A DNA stretch of 64,000 bases, taken from contig NZ_CP014517.1 of the NCBI RefSeq assembly GCF_001577265.1, positions 2,764,501 to 2,828,500 on the forward strand. Direction: 5' to 3'. The notes beneath the pieces were generated by a model. It ran no database searches. It saw only the letters and a program-made list of their open reading frames with translations, and was not told where the DNA came from. Made by a program: the position numbers and the translations under genes. The DNA is from Variovorax sp. PAMC 28711. GTDB lineage: Bacteria; Pseudomonadota; Gammaproteobacteria; Burkholderiales; Burkholderiaceae_C. Position 1 is the first letter of the stretch; each line of letters starts with the position of its first letter. Below are positions 28,764-37,179 of the stretch, in pieces.

Positions 28764-29704
28764 GGCGCCGCGCGATCGTTGCGTATTTCGAGGCGCATCG
28801 TCGAATCGACGAGCGCTTGTCGCTCGCGATCGATCGTGCCCATGCAGAGGTATTCGGCCGCGTCCTCGAAACCCTCCACCAGGCCCGTCCGGAGCGCGGG
28901 CATCAGGCTTCCCCAGTGAAGCGAGGCACCGGGCGCCAGGCCGACCTGCCGGAAGCTGGCGACGAGCCGCCGGTCCTCGGGTCGGGCGCGGGCATGGGCC
29001 AGCGCACGGCACAGGTTGCTGTAGAAAACCGGCGCGACACTTGAGGCGGATTCCCCTCTCTCCAGCAGATCGACAACGGCATCGCTGCCGTCGCCTTCCC
29101 AGAGGTCGACGGCCGGCGGGCGGCGCTGTTTCAGCGTGCCTTCCGGCGCGTCCAGAATGATTTCAGCGCGCAGCGCGTCGGCGCCCTCTCGGTCGTTGTC
29201 ATTGCCATCGACGCGCACGACAAGCCAGACCATGTCGGTGCTCGCCCTGACAGCGGTTCGCCCGTCGAGCGTTTCGGGCACGTCGGCGCTCGGCCCCAGC
29301 AGGAGAACATCCGCCCCGCTGCAGACCAGGGCGTCGGGGCCGAATTCGGCAATTTTCTCGGTGTGGGCGTTGTAGAGCCTGGCGCACAGCCGATGCCCGG
29401 GATGCAGCCAGCCGGCCGGAAAATGGAGGTGGCGCGGGCCGTCGCCCAGATAGATCCAGGCGGTGGTGTAGAGGCCCCCGGCCCTTTCGCCGCCCCGATC
29501 GGTCGGCGGGTGGTCGCTGTGATGCAACGTGTCGACGGGTGCGCGGCCCGACGGAATCGCGTTGAAGCGCGACATCGTCTGCAGCCGGCACATGCGCATC
29601 AATTCGACCAGCGGATAGCCGTAAACGCAGGCGGCCTTGCCGACCGACCGTGCAAGCGACCGCTGCGTTTCTGCGGTGCCTCCTCCAAAAACTCCGGTCA
29701 TCAT
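28664..29704 (-). CDS. DUF1254-domain protein, lacking DUF1214
   Basis: The 346-residue frame begins [20 protein letters not shown] and contains the DUF1254 signature [18 protein letters not shown] at about 25-42 plus [14 protein letters not shown]. Most family members continue into a DUF1214 domain; none is visible here. The last 33 residues are read antisense through the end of ruvA and look non-native, so the original 3' end may have been lost. The start is one of two adjacent ATGs (29704 or 29701). No signal peptide is evident. Function unknown. Confidence 0.72.
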   Translation of the reverse strand: MMTGVFGGGTAETQRSLARSVGKAACVYGYPLVELMRMCRLQTMSRFNAIPSGRAPVDTLHHSDHPPTDRGGERAGGLYTTAWIYLGDGPRHLHFPAGWLHPGHRLCARLYNAHTEKIAEFGPDALVCSGADVLLLGPSADVPETLDGRTAVRASTDMVWLVVRVDGNDNDREGADALRAEIILDAPEGTLKQRRPPAVDLWEGDGSDAVVDLLERGESASSVAPVFYSNLCRALAHARARPEDRRLVASFRQVGLAPGASLHWGSLMPALRTGLVEGFEDAAEYLCMGTIDRERQALVDSTMRLEIRNDRAAPYFASARNASLMPSLTSTSFGSAFKAMAASLSL

Positions 29705-29789
29705 TGGAAGCCTTTGTGTGTGACAGTGACTCAACGATAGGGGCATGCCGCAGGCACGTCTGTCTGACACTTGACAAACGAGCCGTCGA

Positions 29790-30224
29790 CTACCGCATGT
29801 CTTGCGTGAGCAAAGCCAGCAGGAACATCGCGCATTGGCACGCCACGACGACGCCGTGACGCTGCATCAGCTGCCGCGTGCCGGCGACGCGCGCGTCGAG
29901 GTTGCGCGGCGCCTCGGCCGCGTCACGCACCGACAGGCGTTGCAATGCGCCGTCGAGTCGTTGCAGCGATTCGATGGCGCCCGAGGCGAGCGCCTCGAAC
30001 AGGCCGACATCGAGCTTCAGGCGCAGCCACAGATAGCGCTCCAGCACGCCGATCAGCACGACCGCGCCGAAGCCCATGCATGCGACCAGCGAGAGCGAGC
30101 GCCCGGTCAACGCGAGCACGCCGAGCCCGATGCCGGTGAGCGCGAGGCCCAATGCGGCGACGGCGCCATGGCCGCGCAGCAGGCTGCCGGTGGCGGTGCA
30201 AAGGGCGCGGTCGTCGGGCGTCAT
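29790..30224 (-). CDS. Small membrane protein of unknown function
   Basis: The 144-residue product has two adjacent hydrophobic spans (about 20-40 and 44-66), a helical soluble stretch ([23 protein letters not shown]), and a C-terminal hydrophobic span (about 124-141). A GAAAGAGA ribosome site precedes the ATG at 30224. I do not recognise a family. It lies between the DUF1254 gene and the divergent ruvB. A four-helix membrane topology similar to DUF2721-type proteins is possible. Confidence 0.65.
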   Translation of the reverse strand: MTPDDRALCTATGSLLRGHGAVAALGLALTGIGLGVLALTGRSLSLVACMGFGAVVLIGVLERYLWLRLKLDVGLFEALASGAIESLQRLDGALQRLSVRDAAEAPRNLDARVAGTRQLMQRHGVVVACQCAMFLLALLTQDMR

Positions 30225-30312
30225 GGCGTCTCTTTCTTCGATGTCGGTCGATGCCCCCGATTGTGCGAGCCCGCCGCTCGCGCGGATCGACCGGCATAAA
30301 CTCCATCGGCAC

Positions 30313-31368
30313 ATGACCATCCAGACCGACGACTTCGCCTCGGCCCCGCAACGCGTGGTGTCGGCGGCGCCCGCTTCGCCCAATGAAGAGGCGATCGAGC
30401 GGGCGCTGCGCCCCAAGCTGCTCGACGAATACGTCGGCCAGGCCAAGGTGCGCGAGCAGCTCGAGATTTTCATCAGCGCGGCGAAAAAGCGCGACGAGGC
30501 GCTCGACCATGTGCTGCTGTTCGGCCCGCCCGGCCTGGGCAAGACCACGCTCAGCCACATCATCGCGGCCGAACTGGGCGTGAACCTGCGCCAGACCTCG
30601 GGCCCGGTGCTCGAAAAGCCGAAGGACCTCGCGGCGCTGTTGACCAATCTCGAGCGCAACGACGTGCTCTTCATCGATGAGATCCACCGCCTGTCGCCGG
30701 TGGTCGAGGAAATCCTCTACCCCGCGCTGGAGGACTACCAGATCGACATCATGATCGGCGAGGGGCCGGCGGCACGCAGCATCAAGCTCGACCTGCAGCC
30801 GTTCACGCTGGTCGGCGCGACCACGCGGGCCGGCATGCTCACCAACCCGCTGCGCGACCGCTTCGGCATCGTCGCGCGGCTGGAGTTCTACACGGCGGAA
30901 GAACTGGCGCGCATCGTGCGCCGCAGCGCGGGCCTGCTCAACGTGCCGATGGACGAGGCCGGCGGCTTCGAGATCGCACGGCGCTCGCGCGGCACCCCCC
31001 GCATCGCCAACCGGCTGCTGCGCCGCGTGCGCGACTACGCGCAGGTCAAGGGCAGCGGCCACATCGACGTGGACATCGCGCACAAGGCGCTGGCGATGCT
31101 CGACGTCGATCCGCACGGTCTCGACCTGATGGACCGCAAGCTGCTCGAAGCCGTGATCCACCGCTTCGACGGCGGACCGGTCGGACTGGACAACGTGGCG
31201 GCCAGCATCGGCGAGGAGCGCGACACCATCGAGGACGTGATCGAGCCCTACCTCATCCAGCAGGGCTACCTGCAACGCACCCCGCGCGGCCGCATTGCGA
31301 CGCTGGCCGCCTATCGCCACCTCGGCGTCGCGCCGCCCACGCGGGACGGCGACATGTTCGGAGCCTGA
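30313..31368 (+). CDS. ruvB: Holliday junction DNA helicase RuvB
   Basis: The 351-residue AAA+ motor drives branch migration with RuvA. Walker A is GPPGLGKT (71-78), Walker B is IDEIH (121-125), sensor and arginine-finger segments are [18 protein letters not shown], and the winged-helix tail ([16 protein letters not shown]) is complete. The ATG at 30313 gives the usual short N-terminal arm. The next gene begins 1 bp after the stop. Confidence 0.97.
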   Translation: MTIQTDDFASAPQRVVSAAPASPNEEAIERALRPKLLDEYVGQAKVREQLEIFISAAKKRDEALDHVLLFGPPGLGKTTLSHIIAAELGVNLRQTSGPVLEKPKDLAALLTNLERNDVLFIDEIHRLSPVVEEILYPALEDYQIDIMIGEGPAARSIKLDLQPFTLVGATTRAGMLTNPLRDRFGIVARLEFYTAEELARIVRRSAGLLNVPMDEAGGFEIARRSRGTPRIANRLLRRVRDYAQVKGSGHIDVDIAHKALAMLDVDPHGLDLMDRKLLEAVIHRFDGGPVGLDNVAASIGEERDTIEDVIEPYLIQQGYLQRTPRGRIATLAAYRHLGVAPPTRDGDMFGA

Positions 31369-31369
31369 G

Positions 31370-32311
31370 ATGCACACGCACGACCTCGCCGAGTGGCGTC
31401 ACGATCACCAGTTCGGCGACGTCAACCCGACCGCCGAGCGCAACACCCGCCTGGTGATGTGGATCACCGCGGTCGCCATGGTGGTCGAGATCGGCGCGGG
31501 CGGGTGGTTCAACTCGATGGCGCTGCTGGCCGACGGCTGGCACATGAGTTCGCACGCTGTCGCGATCGGGCTGAGTGCCTTTGCGTATGCCGCGGCGCGC
31601 CGTTACGCACACGACTCGCGATTCGCGTTCGGCACCTGGAAGATCGAAGTGCTCGGCGGTTTCGCGAGTGCGCTCTTCCTTCTCGGCGTGGCGGCGTTCA
31701 TGGTGGTCGGCTCGCTCGAGCGCCTCTGGATGCCGGAGCCGATCCACTACCGCCAAGCGATCGTGGTCGGCGTGCTGGGGCTCATCGTCAATCTCGTCTG
31801 CGCGCGCCTGCTTGGCGGTGCGCAGCACGGACACGCCCATGGCCACGGAGACCATCACCACGCGCACGGCGAGGACCTGAACCTCCAGTCGGCCTACGTG
31901 CATGTGCTGGCCGATGCAGCCACTTCGGTGCTGGCGATCGTGGCGCTGGTCGGCGGCTGGCTCTATGGCTGGGCCTGGCTCGATCCGGCGATGGGCATCG
32001 TCGGCGCGGTGCTCGTGGCGGTCTGGGCCCGGGGCTTGCTGTTGCAGACCGGCAAGGTGTTGCTCGACCGGGAAATGGACCATCCGGTCACCGACGAAAT
32101 CCGTGAAGGCATCGAAGCGACGCTGGCCGATTCCGAAACACGGGTGGCAGACCTGCACGTGTGGCGGGTCGGCAGCGGTGCGTACGCTTGCGCGGTGACC
32201 GTCGTCACACACTCGCCGACGCTCGACGCCGATGCGGTGCGCGCGTGCTTCTCGATGCACGAGGAAATCCGCCACTCGACGATCGAGGTCCAGCGCTGCA
32301 CCGCGGGCTGA
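31370..32311 (+). CDS. dmeF: CDF metal efflux transporter (DmeF-like)
   Basis: The 313-residue membrane protein starts with HDLAEWRHDHQF, typical of the DmeF cobalt/nickel exporters, and has ALLADGWHMSSHAVAIGLSA in span 2 plus a His-rich loop (HGHAHGHGDHHHAHGED) at about 156-172. HVLADAATSVLAI in span 5 carries the second metal site. It follows ruvB by 1 bp. No NreA/DmeR regulator is adjacent. Metal preference is inferred from family. Confidence 0.88.
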   Translation: MHTHDLAEWRHDHQFGDVNPTAERNTRLVMWITAVAMVVEIGAGGWFNSMALLADGWHMSSHAVAIGLSAFAYAAARRYAHDSRFAFGTWKIEVLGGFASALFLLGVAAFMVVGSLERLWMPEPIHYRQAIVVGVLGLIVNLVCARLLGGAQHGHAHGHGDHHHAHGEDLNLQSAYVHVLADAATSVLAIVALVGGWLYGWAWLDPAMGIVGAVLVAVWARGLLLQTGKVLLDREMDHPVTDEIREGIEATLADSETRVADLHVWRVGSGAYACAVTVVTHSPTLDADAVRACFSMHEEIRHSTIEVQRCTAG

Positions 32312-32375
32312 GCGTCATGCGGGTGTCACGGCGCTGCCATCGTGCCGTCACGCCGCACGCTGAACCTCGGGGTCC

Positions 32376-33248
32376 ATGCAACGCGACGATGCTTTCCTCC
32401 GCGCATGGCGCGACACCGCCCTCCCTGAATCAGACGAGGCGACGCGGCCGCGGCAGCGTTACCGAACGCTGTGGATCTCCGACTTGCACCTCGGCACGCC
32501 CGGTTGCCAGGCGCGCGCGCTGCTCGACTTCCTGAAGCACACCGAGTGCGAGACGCTGTTTCTGGTCGGCGACATCATCGACGGCTGGCAGCTCAAGCGG
32601 CACTGGTACTGGCCGCAAACGCACAACGACGTGGTGCAGAAACTGCTGCGCAAGGCGCGCAACGGCACGCGCGTGATCTTCATTCCCGGCAACCATGACG
32701 AGTTCGCGCGCAAGTACCTGAACCACAACTTCGGCGGCATCGAGGTGGCCGAGGAATGGATTCACGAAACCGCCGACGGCCGCAAGCTCTGGATCATTCA
32801 CGGCGACCTGTTCGACGGCGTCATCCAATGCGCCAAGTGGCTGGCCCACGTCGGTGATTCGCTCTACGAATTCACGCTCAAGCTCAACCGGCATCTTAAC
32901 TCGATGCGTGCGCGCATGGGCTTGCCGTACTGGTCGCTGTCCAAGTACCTGAAGCAGAAGGTGAAGCGGGCGGTGAGCTACGTGGGCGACTTCGAGGTCG
33001 CCGTGGCGCGCGAAGCCCGCAAGCGCGGCGTGCAGGGCGTGGTGTGCGGCCACATCCACCATGCCGAGATGCGCGACATTGACGGCATCCTGTACTGCAA
33101 CGACGGCGACTGGGTCGAGAGCCTGACGGCGCTCGCCGAGCATTCGGACGGCACGCTGCAGGTGCTGCACTGGGCGGAACATCTGCCGAGAACGGCGTCG
33201 GGGCATCCGGTGCCGACCGGCGCGGCTGTGGCATCGACCAGGGCTTAG
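32376..33248 (+). CDS. LpxH-like UDP-2,3-diacylglucosamine diphosphatase family protein
   Basis: The 290-residue metallophosphoesterase has SDLHLG, GDIIDGW, GNHDE and GHIHHAE, the metal-binding blocks of the calcineurin-like fold in the order seen in COG2908 proteins. LpxH makes lipid X in lipid A synthesis; this protein is longer than E. coli LpxH and contains the HWYWPQTHNDVVQKLLRKAR segment typical of the LpxH2-like group, whose role is less certain. It stands alone after dmeF. Confidence 0.82.
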   Translation: MQRDDAFLRAWRDTALPESDEATRPRQRYRTLWISDLHLGTPGCQARALLDFLKHTECETLFLVGDIIDGWQLKRHWYWPQTHNDVVQKLLRKARNGTRVIFIPGNHDEFARKYLNHNFGGIEVAEEWIHETADGRKLWIIHGDLFDGVIQCAKWLAHVGDSLYEFTLKLNRHLNSMRARMGLPYWSLSKYLKQKVKRAVSYVGDFEVAVAREARKRGVQGVVCGHIHHAEMRDIDGILYCNDGDWVESLTALAEHSDGTLQVLHWAEHLPRTASGHPVPTGAAVASTRA

Positions 33249-33311
33249 GACAACGGCCTGAGGGCCTGCGCGAGCAGGCAAGGGCTTGAGGGTCGCGCTG
33301 AGCTGATCGAC

Positions 33312-33575
33312 TCAGTCGCGCAAGATCTGGAACGAGGTGTCGCCGGTGCGCTCGCGTTCCTCATGCCGCGCGATCCAGTCGCGGCACCGCTCCGACAAGA
33401 TGCGCTCCGCCGCCGCGTGGTTCGGCGATGCTTGGGCCATCGCGATGCGCGCCACCCAGTCGCCCTGGCGAAACAGGTCGGCATGGTATCGGGTGCCGCC
33501 CAGGCCGGTGAATGCGACATTCACTTGCATGCCCCAAACGCCTGCTTCCACACCGGGCATCGTGGGAGCGTTCAT
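33312..33575 (-). CDS. Small hypothetical protein (87 aa)
   Basis: The product starts MNAPTMPGVEAGVWGMQVNV and ends ERTGDTSFQILRD. It has no signal or membrane span and no family I recognise. Its ATG overlaps the stop of a 54-residue membrane protein by 4 bp (ATGA), an arrangement that supports real translation of both. The GGTRYHADLFRQGDWVARIA segment reads like a soluble beta-rich core. Confidence 0.6.
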   Translation of the reverse strand: MNAPTMPGVEAGVWGMQVNVAFTGLGGTRYHADLFRQGDWVARIAMAQASPNHAAAERILSERCRDWIARHEERERTGDTSFQILRD

Positions 33576-33736
33576 GGCGCAGCATGCGCGGGAAGCGGCA
33601 CCCGCGGCTGGCGCGCCCGGACTGCCGTGCGCGCAATCACCGGCAGCCACAGGGTGCGGCACTGGCCGAGCAACAGCACGCCGATGCAGCCCAGCAAGGC
33701 GAGCGCGGTGCAGACGATCTGGACAAGTGGATTCAT
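33572..33736 (-). CDS. Small membrane protein (54 aa)
   Basis: The product MNPLVQIVCTALALLGCIGV... has one strong hydrophobic span (about 4-24) followed by a basic, proline-rich tail. An in-frame GTG at 33883 would give a 103-residue form with a soluble N-terminus, which is less convincing. The 4-bp overlap with the next gene suggests a two-gene operon. Function unknown. Confidence 0.45.
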   Translation of the reverse strand: MNPLVQIVCTALALLGCIGVLLLGQCRTLWLPVIARTAVRARQPRVPLPAHAAP

Positions 33737-33917
33737 CGTGAGCCACAGGTTCGAGCCGTCGGGGCACTCCGCGCGTGCGTCGACATCGCTTGCCGCGGTA
33801 GGCGTCGAGCCTGAGCGACGCACCTTTCGCCATTTCGTCGAATGATCCGAACTGCCGACGGGGTCGAGCGTGATTTCCATCACACGGTTTCACGCGGTTC
33901 GGAGGCACACTGGGGAG

Positions 33918-34148
33918 ATGTTCAGAGCCCTCTTCCTTTTGATGATCGTCCTCTTGCCGGCTGCACTCGTTTACATCGCGGGGCCGTGGGCACTCGCGGT
34001 CGTGGCGGTGCTGACCATCGGCGTCTTCCTGCTGTCGACCCGGCAAGGCGAGGGCGCCGAGGTGAATCAGGGGGGACGGCTCACCGGCTACGGGAACACG
34101 GGCTTCGGCACCACCGGTTTCGGCACCACCGGATTCGACAAACCCTAG
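33918..34148 (+). CDS. Small membrane protein with GTTGF repeats (76 aa)
   Basis: The product has two hydrophobic stretches (about 4-20 and 23-39), then a polar tail ending in GNTGFGTTGFGTTGFDKP, three near-copies of GTTGF. GGGGAG abuts the ATG and GGAGG lies 12 bp farther up. The repeats are encoded by 15-bp tandem units near 34090-34135. I do not recognise a family. An upstream GTG at 33870 would add 16 residues. Confidence 0.55.
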   Translation: MFRALFLLMIVLLPAALVYIAGPWALAVVAVLTIGVFLLSTRQGEGAEVNQGGRLTGYGNTGFGTTGFGTTGFDKP

Positions 34149-34185
34149 CGCGGTGGCCGCGCGGTCTTCGCGGTACCGGAAATGC

Positions 34186-34222
34186 AAAATGCCTTGCAAG
34201 TCGTTGACTTGCAAGGCATTTT
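34186..34222. terminator. Long perfect hairpin, probably a bidirectional terminator
   Basis: Two 17-nt arms (34186-34202 and 34206-34222) are perfect complements around a 3-nt loop; each end is AAAA/TTTT, so either strand gets a U tract. It lies just downstream of tRNA-Met on the minus strand and of the 76-residue gene on the plus strand. Confidence 0.8.
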
Positions 34223-34227
34223 CCGTT

Positions 34228-34304
34228 TGGTGGCTCTTCACGGATTCGAACCGCGGACCTGTGGATTATGATTCCATCGCTCTAACCGACTGAGCTAAAG
34301 AGCC
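34228..34304 (-). tRNA. tRNA-Met (CAT anticodon)
   Basis: The reverse strand folds as a cloverleaf of 77 nt with encoded CCA: acceptor GGCTCTT/AAGAGCC, D stem GCTC/GAGC, anticodon loop ATCATAA (anticodon CAT), T loop TTCGAAT. The first anticodon-stem pair is A-C. Acceptor and loops fit an elongator Met tRNA; an Ile tRNA with lysidine-modified CAT cannot be fully excluded by eye, and the initiator is excluded by the G-C first acceptor pair. Confidence 0.93.
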
Positions 34305-34394
34305 GAGCCAAAGATTATAGCCTCCACTTCGGCCAACAATCAATCGACCCCTCAAGCCGCCGCCGCTCGTACAAGCACAGGTGAAAATCATCCG

Positions 34395-35072
34395 ATGCTC
34401 GCGCCGACCGCCGCCCCCCCCGACCGAAGCGTCGATCCCGAACCCGTCGGAGACGACCAGTTGATGCTCGCCTATGCGGGCGGCGATGCGGCCGCCTTCG
34501 ACGTTCTCTACGGGCGCCACGAAACGGCGCTCTACCGTTTCGTGAAGCGGCTGCTCGGCCTGCGGCTGGCGGCCGAGGCCGACGAGGTTTTCCAGGACAC
34601 CTGGCTGCGCATCGTCGCCGCACGCGCCAGCTTCTCGCCGCAGGGGGCCGCATGGCGCACCTGGGCTTTCACGATTGCGCACAACCTCGCCATGGACCGG
34701 CTTCGGGTCAGCGGCCGCGAGGTTCAGTTCTATGCCCACGACGAGGACGGCGACGGCATGGACGCGGCGCACCTGTTCAGCCGCGGGCTCTTGCGTGAAG
34801 GCGCGTCGCTCGGGGACGCCTCGCATCCGTCGGCCGAAGAAGAAGCGTTCTGGCGCGCCGCCGGCCGCCGCCTGCTCGCGTGCCTGGACGAATTGCCCGA
34901 CGACCAGCGCGCGGTATTTCTCATGCACAACGAGGACGGCTTCACCGTCGAAGCCCTGGCCGATGCGCTCGACACCAACTTCGAGACCGTCCGCAGCCGG
35001 TTGCGCTACGGCCTGAAAAAACTGCGCGTCTGCATGGACCGCTATCTGTCGGTGCTGAGGGGGCGCGCATGA
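34395..35072 (+). CDS. ECF-type sigma-70 family RNA polymerase sigma factor
   Basis: The 225-residue protein has sigma region 2 (DDQLMLAYAGGDAAAFDVLYGRHE, shown by its start; ADEVFQDTWLRIV and WAFTIAHNLAMDRLR) and region 4 (CLDELPDDQRAVFLMHNEDG, then VEALADALDTNFETVRSRL). An unusually long linker of about 50 residues separates them. Its stop overlaps the next gene by 4 bp; that gene encodes a membrane protein, the usual sigma/anti-sigma layout. Confidence 0.9.
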   Translation: MLAPTAAPPDRSVDPEPVGDDQLMLAYAGGDAAAFDVLYGRHETALYRFVKRLLGLRLAAEADEVFQDTWLRIVAARASFSPQGAAWRTWAFTIAHNLAMDRLRVSGREVQFYAHDEDGDGMDAAHLFSRGLLREGASLGDASHPSAEEEAFWRAAGRRLLACLDELPDDQRAVFLMHNEDGFTVEALADALDTNFETVRSRLRYGLKKLRVCMDRYLSVLRGRA

Positions 35073-36349
35073 GCGACCCGACCGAAGACAAGCTCACGCC
35101 CGAGGAAACATTCAGCGGCGCCGCGCTGCGCCGGGCGCTCGAGCACGCGCCCGATCACGCGGTCGCGCCCGACTGGCGCATCCGCAAGGCCATCCAGCAA
35201 AAGGCGCGAGAAGCGGTCGACATGGCGTCGTCGGTCGAAGCCGAGTTGGGCGTGCCCTGGTGGAAGCGGCTCTGGACCGCCATGGGCTCGCGCGACGGCG
35301 GCGGCATGCCCTGGAGCGCCGCCTTCGCCACGGTGGTCGTGGCCGTGCTGGTGACTGTGTTGTGGGAGCGCGAACCCATGCCGGGCGCGCGGCTCGACAG
35401 CGAAGTCATTCCTGCTGCGCCCGAGGCACCCGCAGCTCCCGCCGACGCCCCACCTCCCGCGGCCGCGCAAGTCACGCCGGCTGTGCCTGCGCCGGCGGCG
35501 CCGCCAGCGGAGGCGGAAGCGGCTGCCACGCCCGCGGCGAAATCGGCGGAGCCGCCAGCGCCAGTGGCGCCCAGCGCCGAAAGCACCGTCGCCCAGGCCG
35601 AACGCGAAAAGAAGCTGGGCGCCGCGGACGAGGTGCCCCCGTCGACGCCCAAGGCGGTGGCAGAGGCGGTTGCGCCATCCCCACCGCCACCCGTCGCCGC
35701 GCCGGCACCGGCACCGCTCGCGCCACCGACGGCGGGCGCGCAAGGCTTGCTGCCAGACCGCGCGCGCGAACAGGCTTCGGTGCTGCCGGGTGCCCTCGCC
35801 GACAACCGCGCCGCACCGGTGCCGCCGGCAGCAGCGCGTACGCCTTCCGCGTCGAGCGAGCGGACCGATGCCATGGACCCGCCGACCTTCGCCGCGCTGT
35901 CGCAGTGGACCCGGCTGACGATTGCGCAGAGCGGCGGCGAATCGCGCAGCGTGTCGCGTGCCGAGGCCCGTGAACTGTTGCCCTTGCTGGGCTCCGCAGC
36001 GATCTCCGCCGTCGAGGCCCGGCGACTGTCAGGCCGGGCCGAATGGCGCCTGACACTGGAGCGCAACGGCAAGGTGCTGGCGGTGTTCGAGATCGCGTCC
36101 GACCAGGTTCGCTGGCGCGAAGGCAACACGCCTTCGGCCACGGGCCGGCCCTCGGCCGGTGCGCTTGAGGCGCTGCGACATGCGCTGGAAGCGTTGATGG
36201 CGCCGCCGCCGGAGGTGGCGCCACTTCCGTTGCCATTGACAGTGCCGTCGCCGGTGCCGCCGGCGACCGGGTTGCCATCGGAAAGCGCCCCGCCACCCGA
36301 GACCGTGCCGACGCCTTCACCCGAACCAACGACCGAACCGCCGCGCTGA
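35069..36349 (+). CDS. Ala/Pro-rich membrane protein, putative anti-sigma factor
   Basis: The 426-residue product has a cytoplasmic N-terminus of about 85 residues, one membrane span (SAAFATVVVAVLVTVLW), then a long Ala/Pro/Glu-rich region and a small structured block near 270-350 (DPPTFAALSQWTRLTIAQ, WRLTLERNGKVLAVFEI). The tail is proline-rich. Its position after a sigma factor and single span fit an anti-sigma factor, but there is no recognised zinc-finger ZAS motif. The N-terminal block VAPDWRIRKAIQQKARE may contact the sigma factor. Confidence 0.7.
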   Translation: MSDPTEDKLTPEETFSGAALRRALEHAPDHAVAPDWRIRKAIQQKAREAVDMASSVEAELGVPWWKRLWTAMGSRDGGGMPWSAAFATVVVAVLVTVLWEREPMPGARLDSEVIPAAPEAPAAPADAPPPAAAQVTPAVPAPAAPPAEAEAAATPAAKSAEPPAPVAPSAESTVAQAEREKKLGAADEVPPSTPKAVAEAVAPSPPPPVAAPAPAPLAPPTAGAQGLLPDRAREQASVLPGALADNRAAPVPPAAARTPSASSERTDAMDPPTFAALSQWTRLTIAQSGGESRSVSRAEARELLPLLGSAAISAVEARRLSGRAEWRLTLERNGKVLAVFEIASDQVRWREGNTPSATGRPSAGALEALRHALEALMAPPPEVAPLPLPLTVPSPVPPATGLPSESAPPPETVPTPSPEPTTEPPR

Positions 36350-36368
36350 CGACCCGGCGCGACGTGCC

Positions 36369-37148
36369 TCAGGCGTGCTTGAAGTCGGCTTTGCGCTTGG
36401 CGACGAAGGCGTCCATGCCTTCCTTCTGGTCGGCGGTCGCGAACAGCGCATGGAACAACCGGCGCTCGAACATCACGCCGTCGGAGAGGCCGCTTTCGAA
36501 AGCGCGGTTCACCGATTCCTTGGCCGCCATCACCGCGATCTGCGAGAAGTCGGCAATCACCAGCGCGGCGCCGAGCGCCTCGTCGGCCAGCTTCTCGAAT
36601 GGCACGACGCGGCTCACGAGTCCGGCGCGCTCGGCTTCGGTCGCGTCCATCATGCGGCCCGTCAGCGCCATGTCCATGGCCTTGCTCTTGCCCACCGCGC
36701 GCGGCAGGCGCTGCGTGCCACCCGCACCCGGGATCACGCCCAGCTTGATTTCGGGTTGCCCGAACTTCGCGTTGTCGGCGGCGATGATGAAGTCGCACAT
36801 CATCGCCAGCTCGCAGCCGCCACCGAGCGCAAAGCCGGCCACCGCGGCGATCACGGGCTTGCGGATGGTGCGAATGATTTCCCAGTTGCGCGTGATGTAG
36901 TCGCCCTTGTACGCATCGACGAAGCTGTACTTCGCCATCGCCGCGATATCGGCGCCGGCAGCGAACGCGCGTTCGCTGCCGGTGATGATGGTGCAGCCGA
37001 TGGCCTCGTCAGCGTCGAACGCCTTGAGCGCCGCGCCCAGTTCGGTCATGAGCGCGTCGTTCAGCGCGTTGAGCGCCTTCGGACGATTCAGCGTGATGAC
37101 GCCGACCTTGCCGCCCTCGATGCGGACTTCGATGTTTTCGTAGTTCAT
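36369..37148 (-). CDS. Enoyl-CoA hydratase/isomerase family protein
   Basis: The 259-residue crotonase-fold enzyme hydrates enoyl-CoA esters in fatty-acid oxidation. It has [11 protein letters not shown] for the oxyanion hole, [15 protein letters not shown] and [19 protein letters not shown] with both catalytic Glu positions, so it should be a true hydratase. The ATG at 37148 follows an AGGAGACAC ribosome site. The operon partners of beta-oxidation are not adjacent. It lies 31 bp downstream of the M61 gene. Confidence 0.93.
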   Translation of the reverse strand: MNYENIEVRIEGGKVGVITLNRPKALNALNDALMTELGAALKAFDADEAIGCTIITGSERAFAAGADIAAMAKYSFVDAYKGDYITRNWEIIRTIRKPVIAAVAGFALGGGCELAMMCDFIIAADNAKFGQPEIKLGVIPGAGGTQRLPRAVGKSKAMDMALTGRMMDATEAERAGLVSRVVPFEKLADEALGAALVIADFSQIAVMAAKESVNRAFESGLSDGVMFERRLFHALFATADQKEGMDAFVAKRKADFKHA

Positions 37149-37179
37149 GTGTGTCTCCTGGAAAGAAAAACCGTCGTGT

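Noticed and set aside
34228..34304. tRNA gene as an attachment site of an integrated element
   Set aside because: No integrase gene and no duplicated tRNA 3' end are visible in the window.
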